From an uncultured Aquimarina sp. (GTDB lineage Bacteria; Bacteroidota; Bacteroidia; Flavobacteriales; Flavobacteriaceae): DNA of 57,395 nt. The stretch covers positions 1 to 57,395 of the forward strand of contig CANMML010000025.1 in assembly GCA_947499005.1 (NCBI GenBank), read 5' to 3'. Both the position numbers and the translations under genes were made by a program. The notes below the pieces were generated by a model. That model was given only the letters and a program-made list of their open reading frames with translations, had not been told where the DNA came from and made no database searches. Positions 53,055 through 57,395 of this stretch are shown here, piece by piece (the stretch's first letter is position 1; the number at the start of each line of letters is the position of its first letter).

Positions 53055-53194
53055 TTAGCACAAATCATAAACATACTATTAACTTTTATTTAACATCAAA
53101 AAGGCAAACTGTATACCTAAAACCTATACTTTCATTTCACAAGTATTAAGTCTTTAATACTAGAAAATTTATAAATCATTTTTAATTAGTAACA

Positions 53195-53578
53195 ATGGCA
53201 CAATCAAGTAAATTTGTCGACAAGAAATTTGTTGGAAACCCTGTAGAAATAGGTAAATCAAAAAACAGATATGAAGGTTTTTTGATGCAAGACGAAAAAG
53301 TAGTTTTGGAAACTAAAGGTATAAGAGATGCTGCAGTTTTCACAAACAAGAGATTATTAATAATTGACCCACAAGGATTAAGAGGTAAAAAGGTGGCACT
53401 TATTACTATTCCATTGAAATCCATTTCTGCTTTTTCTATTGAAAATTCAGGTACTTTAGACTTGGAAGCTGAATTGAAAATATGTGGGTCAGGATTTGGA
53501 GTTTGTGAACTAGAATTCACAAAAGGAACAGACATGAAACAAATAAATAATTTTTTAAACGAAATTGTATTTAACTAA
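53195..53578 (+). CDS. PH-domain-like protein (cassette 4)
   Basis: This 127-residue cytoplasmic protein resembles bacterial PH-domain proteins (bPH type): FLMQDEKVVLETKGIRDAAVFTNKRLLIIDPQGLRGKKVALITIPLKSISAFSI contains the strand pattern 'D-V-FTNKRLLIID' and 'IPLKSI-AF'. ELEFTKGTDMKQINNFLNEIVF is the usual C-terminal strand plus helix. Such proteins form ring-like oligomers of unknown role. It shares a unit with the next gene, between two IS1182 remnants. Confidence 0.82.
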   Translation: MAQSSKFVDKKFVGNPVEIGKSKNRYEGFLMQDEKVVLETKGIRDAAVFTNKRLLIIDPQGLRGKKVALITIPLKSISAFSIENSGTLDLEAELKICGSGFGVCELEFTKGTDMKQINNFLNEIVFN

Positions 53579-53677
53579 GCCTTTGTAAGCTAAAATAGAA
53601 AACCCTTTAAATCATTTTAGCAGATAAATCCTTAGCATATAGCTAAAAAAACTTTAAGAATCAATTAAATAAAAAAC

Positions 53678-54580
53678 ATGTTAGCATTTTTAGGGCTATT
53701 AAGTTTTGCCGCATTCATTGCAATGATTGTAGGTTTAATTAAGCCATCATTAATACTTAAAAAATCAAAGAAACCTACACGATTAAAAATTTTTGGTCTT
53801 TGGATACTAAGCACATTTATAGTTGGAATTTTAACAATAGTACTAACTGGAAGCGAACAAAACTCTGATACTATAGTAGTTGAAGCGGAAAAACTAATTA
53901 CTGATGGGAAATTTAAAGAAGCAAAGGAAGAACTTCAAAAAATAAATAGTGATGATTCATTATATAATAGAGCACAACTTATTATAATTAAAGCGGATAG
54001 TTTAAGTAGATTAACTAATGAAGAAAAAGTAAAATATGAAGAGCAACTTGCTGTAAAAAAGAAAGAAGAAGAAATAGAAGAACAGAAAGAGCAGCTAAAA
54101 CGAGAATTGAAATCCATAAATGAAGGAATTGAATTTGCTAAAGGAAAAAATATTGAAGCTCTTCAAATGGATCTTGTTTTATTTGCTTCATGGGCTAAAA
54201 TAATAGAAGAAGCAAAAAACTCAGATAACTTAGAAATTCAAAACTTAGGCAAAAAGTTGAGCTATAAAGTTTCAAATATCCAAACAAAAGAATTTCCTAA
54301 TCTCAGAAAAAAATATTCTAAATTTCTAGCGAACAAAATGTGGGAAAATGATATATATATTAGTGCTAGTGGTACAGGAAAAAGATATATAAACCTAACA
54401 GGAGGTATTTTTGCAGCAAATAAGAATAAAAAAGATTTCCAAGAGACTATTCATGAAATACTAACAATGTTTAGATTTAAGCAATCAAGATATAGATGGT
54501 ATAAGGGCGCTGAAGAATTTACCTATTATGACGTTTATAAAGGAAAAGATTCAGACCCTGTAATATTCGACGGACAGTAA
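53678..54580 (+). CDS. Membrane protein with coiled coil (cassette 4)
   Basis: I do not recognise this 300-residue protein. Two transmembrane helices lie at the N-terminus (LLSFAAFIAMIVGLI, LWILSTFIVGILTIVLT). Residues about 65-110 resemble a repeat helix pair (EAEKLITDGKFKEAKEELQKI), followed by a charged coiled coil (EEKVKYEEQLAVKKKEEEIEEQKEQLKREL). The C-terminal part (GTGKRYINLTGGIFAANKNKKDFQETIHEIL, RYRWYKGAEEFTYYDVY) is globular. The same C-terminal style occurs in small phage- or plasmid-associated lipoproteins. It lies 99 bases after the PH gene, likely co-transcribed. Confidence 0.75.
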   Translation: MLAFLGLLSFAAFIAMIVGLIKPSLILKKSKKPTRLKIFGLWILSTFIVGILTIVLTGSEQNSDTIVVEAEKLITDGKFKEAKEELQKINSDDSLYNRAQLIIIKADSLSRLTNEEKVKYEEQLAVKKKEEEIEEQKEQLKRELKSINEGIEFAKGKNIEALQMDLVLFASWAKIIEEAKNSDNLEIQNLGKKLSYKVSNIQTKEFPNLRKKYSKFLANKMWENDIYISASGTGKRYINLTGGIFAANKNKKDFQETIHEILTMFRFKQSRYRWYKGAEEFTYYDVYKGKDSDPVIFDGQ

Positions 54581-54588
54581 CTTTTGCC

Positions 54589-54953
54589 AACACTAATAAC
54601 CGTTGCACAACCCATTAAATTCACTAAAAGCCTATTTCAAAAATGGCTTTCTAAGGAAGAATAATGGGTTGAGTTGAGTAAGTTGTCAAAATATTTACAA
54701 GGCTTAAAAAGTCTTTATTTAAGTCCTCAATGATGTTTTTAAGTGCTTTTGATATGTCAAGTACCCCTATTTTTACATGTTTTGTAGTGAATTTTAGATA
54801 CTTTTTCAAGTTGTAGGCCATGGCTGATAAATGCATGACTTTGTTCGCCTGAGAAATACCTAGTGTATTTACTTTTCGCATACCCAAAAATTGGTTAAGC
54901 GTACCAAAAACTGGCTCTACGGTACTCTGTCTCTTGGATTTCATAAATTTCGC
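54589..54953 (-). mobile_element. IS1182-type remnant, copy 2
   Basis: This fragment starts with CAACACTAATAACCGTTGC, as copy 1 at 52672, and includes the candidate IS end GTTGCACAACCCATTAAATT. It holds the last third of the transposase (54651 to about 54953). The 5' end of the IS is missing; the sequence passes straight into a gene fragment on the + strand. Confidence 0.8.
54651..54953 (-). pseudogene. IS1182-family transposase, C-terminal fragment
   Basis: About 100 residues remain of a DDE transposase of roughly 500. The block RQSTVEPVFGTLNQFLGMRK followed by SQANKVMHLSAMAYNLKKYL is the very conserved C-terminal motif of the IS1182 family, with the catalytic Glu in TVEPVFG. The open frame continues a few residues upstream (MVLKHSI) into unrelated DNA, so the apparent start at 54974 is an artefact. 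Confidence 0.9.
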
Positions 54954-54959
54954 AATAGA

Positions 54960-55094
54960 ATGCTTCAAGACCATAATTCGATTGAGGACAGTCTTACACT
55001 TGCTTACGACATAAACGATTTTAAAGAAACTGACTTATACAAGGATATTCAAAACTGGTCAGAGCAAAGAGAAATTGAAATATTTTTAGCATAA
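54960..55094 (+). pseudogene. C-terminal fragment of an unknown gene cut by the IS
   Basis: MLQDHNSIEDSLTLAYDIND and FKETDLYKDIQNWSEQREIEIFLA form a well-composed C-terminus (45 codons) with stop at 55094. The upstream part of the same frame lies antisense to the transposase and is not real. The family cannot be recognised from this tail. It was probably the gene of a further cassette-like unit. Confidence 0.55.
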
Positions 55095-55105
55095 AAACGG
55101 TTGCC

Positions 55106-55167
55106 AATCGAGTAAACGGTTCTCTCCATAAATGAGGAGAGTGCGCCTTTCACACCACCAAGCGTAC
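55106..55167 (-). repeat. Group II intron domain V/VI-like remnant, left copy
   Basis: Read on the minus strand: CCGCCAAG-TACG-CTTGGTGG hairpin, GTGTGAAAGG, then CTCTCC-TCATTTAT-GGAGAG and TTTACTCGAT at 55106, which looks like the 3' end of a group II intron (domain V, domain VI, ACTCGAY). Bases 55117-55167 recur at 57268-57318 with 3 differences. The 150 bases to the right (55168-55317) may be older intron sequence, but hold no ORF. Confidence 0.65.
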
Positions 55168-55317
55168 TTGGCGGTTCGTTAATGATGCTTAATTTCTTAA
55201 GTTGTCTCCTTTAATTATAGGCTATAACAGTACTGGAAAATTATCCTTAGCATACTGCTACTCCTATGCTCACCAAAGACCATTAACGCTCAGCCCCTCC
55301 TTATTTGTGAGTCCTCA

Positions 55318-55373
55318 TTGTTCTTTTTTCCTTAGGTTTCTTTGATCAAAGAAACCTAAGGAAAAAAGAACAA
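55318..55373. repeat. 56-bp perfect palindrome
   Basis: Two 28-base arms (55318-55345 and 55346-55373), with centre TTTGATCAAA and flanks TTGTTCTTTTTTCCTTAGG / CCTAAGGAAAAAAGAACAA, pair without a mismatch or a spacer. Such a hairpin could end transcription from either side or mark an insertion junction. The pectate lyase gene begins 90 bases further on. Confidence 0.95.
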
Positions 55374-55463
55374 GCGACAAGATTAGAAATTAATTTAGTG
55401 TAAACCTTAATCTTGAACTTGTGTAAACTATGTATCTTAACGAACAATAAAAAATTGTAGGTC

Positions 55464-57239
55464 ATGATAAAATCATCAATTCTTATTATTTATATAGTGC
55501 TTTATTCTGCAGTAAGTTTTTCTCAAATTATTAATTTAGATGCTGTAAAATCTTTTCCAACGGCTGAAGGTTATGGCCAATACTCTGGGATCAACCAACC
55601 AACTAGGGACATATACTATGTAACAAACCTAAATAACTCTGGTACTGGCAGTTTGAGAGATGCTGTTTCTCAAAGTAATAGATTAATCCTCTTTAAAGTT
55701 GCAGGCACCATAGAATTACACTCACAGATTGAAACAGATAAAGATAACATATACATAGCAGGACAAACAGCATTTTATGATGGTGGAGAAGGAATTACGA
55801 TTAAATCAGACGGTGTTCAAAGTTCTGGATTATTATGGTTTACCGGGGATCATATTGTTATACGGTATCTTCGATTAAGAAGAGGCGCAGGACGGACATC
55901 AGGCGAGTTATCTGGGGATAATATTAATTTTTACGAAAGTTCTAACTGGATGGTAGACCACTGTTCAATTTCATGGTCAACTGACGAAAACATTTCAGTC
56001 GGAGGTGGTATGAATGGCACCATACAATATTCAATTAGTTCTGAAGGACTATACTTCTCTACCCATTCGTATACAGTAGACCCCACAAATAGCACTTATC
56101 AAAATGGACATTCTAAAGGAGGGGTTTTTGGGTGGCCTGGAAAAGTACCCAATAATTTAACATTTTACAGAAATTTATTTGCTCATAACGATGGTCGTAA
56201 TCCAAGAATATATGGATCAGGTTCTCGATTTGAAGTAGTAAATAACTTAATGTATAATAATAGATATTTCAATATAGAGCTTTCAACAAGTGGAAGCGAT
56301 CAAAATATAGAAACAAATGTTGTAAAAAATCTTTTAGTTTCTGGACCAGACACCAGAACTACTAGATATATGGTGCATACTTCTGAAAGCATCTATGATA
56401 AAATATACATGCAAGGAAACATTGGTAATCATAGAACGGATAATACCATATCTGAATGGCTAGAAGTAGGGAATTTATCTAATCCTTTGGGAGAAACTGG
56501 CAGGTCGTTTACTCCATTTGATACACCTTTCTCTACCAAATTTGATTTATTGCCAAATGCATTAGATCTTCAACCCATTATACTTAATGATGTAGGATCT
56601 AATTTGAGTATTGATGCCGTTGATAATAGAATTATTAATGACGTAATTGACCTCACTCCTACCGTAAGAAAGACTATACAAGGAACAGACCCCAATCATT
56701 GGACAGGTCAATCTGTTTATTATGGCATTATAAATGATCCATCTGAAGTAGGTGGATGGCCAACTATAGCTCCAATGAATTCAATAGTTCAAGACACCAA
56801 TAATGATGGTATAGATGACAATTGGGCTACAACTCATGGAGTAATAAATTGGGATGATGTATTAAGCTCGTATACTTTTAATAATTTAACAATAAACAAT
56901 ATTGCTGGTTATTCCGCCAGACAAATATTTCTTGCTTATTTAGGAGGAGATTTTAATCGAATGGAAAGCAATGACCCTGTCCTAAATATAGATAATGAAT
57001 TCAGCACTTTAAATAAACCAATAATCTATCCCAATCCTGTGTCTGATAAAATAAATATTATCCCAAATGGGGTTAATATTAGTCAAGTTGAATTGTTTGA
57101 TTTACAAGGAAAAAGAATCAAAATAGATTTAAATAATGCTTCTAATACAATTAATATAGAAAGTTTAAAAACTGGAATTTATTTCTTAAAACTAAAGTCT
57201 TTAAAATCTAAATATCACGTAAAAATTATTAAACAATAG
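55464..57239 (+). CDS. Secreted pectate lyase (PL1-type) with T9SS sorting domain
   Basis: This 591-residue exported protein has signal SSILIIYIVLYSAVSFSQ. It begins the catalytic beta-helix with AVKSFPTAEGYGQYSGINQ and TRDIYYVTNLNNSGTGSLRDAVSQ, typical of bacterial pectate lyases of family PL1. VIRYLRLRRGAG, SGDNINFYESSNWMVDHCSISWSTDENISV and NNLTFYRNLFAHNDGRNPRIYGSG are the helix and substrate-site segments (Asp in VDHCSISWSTDE, Arg in GRNPR). A calcium-binding-like DTNNDGIDDNW and a Por tail (IYPNPVSDKINII, LKTGIYFLKL, VKIIKQ) follow. It would cut polygalacturonate outside the cell. It lies between two copies of a 51-bp repeat, and no pectin-utilisation genes are nearby. Confidence 0.93.
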   Translation: MIKSSILIIYIVLYSAVSFSQIINLDAVKSFPTAEGYGQYSGINQPTRDIYYVTNLNNSGTGSLRDAVSQSNRLILFKVAGTIELHSQIETDKDNIYIAGQTAFYDGGEGITIKSDGVQSSGLLWFTGDHIVIRYLRLRRGAGRTSGELSGDNINFYESSNWMVDHCSISWSTDENISVGGGMNGTIQYSISSEGLYFSTHSYTVDPTNSTYQNGHSKGGVFGWPGKVPNNLTFYRNLFAHNDGRNPRIYGSGSRFEVVNNLMYNNRYFNIELSTSGSDQNIETNVVKNLLVSGPDTRTTRYMVHTSESIYDKIYMQGNIGNHRTDNTISEWLEVGNLSNPLGETGRSFTPFDTPFSTKFDLLPNALDLQPIILNDVGSNLSIDAVDNRIINDVIDLTPTVRKTIQGTDPNHWTGQSVYYGIINDPSEVGGWPTIAPMNSIVQDTNNDGIDDNWATTHGVINWDDVLSSYTFNNLTINNIAGYSARQIFLAYLGGDFNRMESNDPVLNIDNEFSTLNKPIIYPNPVSDKINIIPNGVNISQVELFDLQGKRIKIDLNNASNTINIESLKTGIYFLKLKSLKSKYHVKIIKQ

Positions 57240-57267
57240 AATATTCAACATCTAAAAATAAAACCAA

Positions 57268-57318
57268 CGGCTCTCTCCATAAATGAGGAGAGTGCGTCTC
57301 TCACACCACCAAGCGTAC
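57268..57318 (-). repeat. Group II intron domain V/VI-like remnant, right copy
   Basis: It is identical to 55117-55167 except for 3 bases. It breaks off at AAGCGTAC, in the middle of the domain V hairpin, where the terminal inverted repeat begins. The ACTCGAT end seen in the left copy is not present here. Confidence 0.75.
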
Positions 57319-57395
57319 CTACCGTCTGGACACAAATATTTTTTTAACTTTCAGTTAAAAATTGCAGACGAGATATTTTGAAGATTTAAAGGATA
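57319..57395. repeat. Right copy of terminal inverted repeat
   Basis: It starts CTACCGTCTGGACACAAAT and runs to the window end; the reverse complement equals bases 1-76 with one extra terminal base. An internal CGTCTG...CAGACG pair (57322 and 57363 areas) is visible. Confidence 0.9.

Noticed and set aside
54891..55094. 67-codon + strand ORF as one protein
   Set aside because: The first part is antisense to the conserved transposase motif; only the tail from about 54960 looks like a real gene end.
1..57395. Terminal inverted repeats as telomeres of a linear replicon or phage
   Set aside because: Both copies interrupt unrelated sequence (susD; intron repeat), and the gene content is chromosomal. 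Ends inside one mobile element are simpler.

Overview
The window is a low-GC (about one third G+C by eye) piece of a Bacteroidota chromosome, almost certainly a marine member of the Flavobacteriaceae. The evidence is a SusC/SusD pair with a hybrid two-component sensor, several proteins ending in type IX secretion (Por) sorting domains, lipoproteins, genes mostly without Shine-Dalgarno sequences, and a cry-DASH/FeS-photolyase/DUF2256 cluster. The window looks like one whole assembly contig, because its two ends carry the same 76-77 bp sequence in opposite orientation.

Layout. 1-13.6 kb: a polysaccharide utilisation locus with a truncated SusD, SusC, an HTCS regulator, a PKD-type surface lipoprotein, a GH3 beta-glucosidase and a secreted GH16. 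13.6-20 kb: tRNA-Pro(GGG) whose 3' end is duplicated 172 bp downstream, uridine kinase, DivIC, the methylmalonyl-CoA mutase small subunit (no large subunit follows), a VOC protein, a 2,4-dienoyl-CoA reductase-like SDR, a decayed toxin-antitoxin pair, a GNAT and an M23 peptidase. 20-25.5 kb: threonine biosynthesis thrA-thrB-ridA-thrC behind a candidate Thr-rich leader peptide. 25.8-31.2 kb: secreted Ig-like and beta-helix proteins. 31.5-36.2 kb: a light-response/DNA-repair cluster (DUF2256, cry-DASH, FeS photolyase, third photolyase). 36-47 kb: metallophosphoesterase, two secreted hypotheticals, a TetR-AhpD-like pair with two matching operators, LpxK, Nif3-like protein, a 'zinc ribbon' protein that has lost its cysteines, and a large secreted PQQ-sugar-dehydrogenase-like protein.

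47.1-55.1 kb is the accessory region and the most interesting part. Single genes are separated by long imperfect palindromes of about 185 bp. Each gene unit starts with GTT plus a unit-specific sequence whose exact reverse complement (9-10 bp) opens the palindrome at the end of the same unit. This is the geometry expected of integron gene cassettes with attC sites, but no integrase is visible and the sites are not canonical. One unit carries a Shedu-type (SduA/DUF4263) anti-phage nuclease. Another is interrupted downstream of its gene by a complete group II intron. Later units are damaged by IS1182-type remnants. The window closes with a secreted pectate lyase between two copies of a 51-bp group II intron domain V/VI-like repeat, preceded by a 56-bp perfect palindrome.

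Functional assignments come from recognising motifs and family order by eye; no searches were run.
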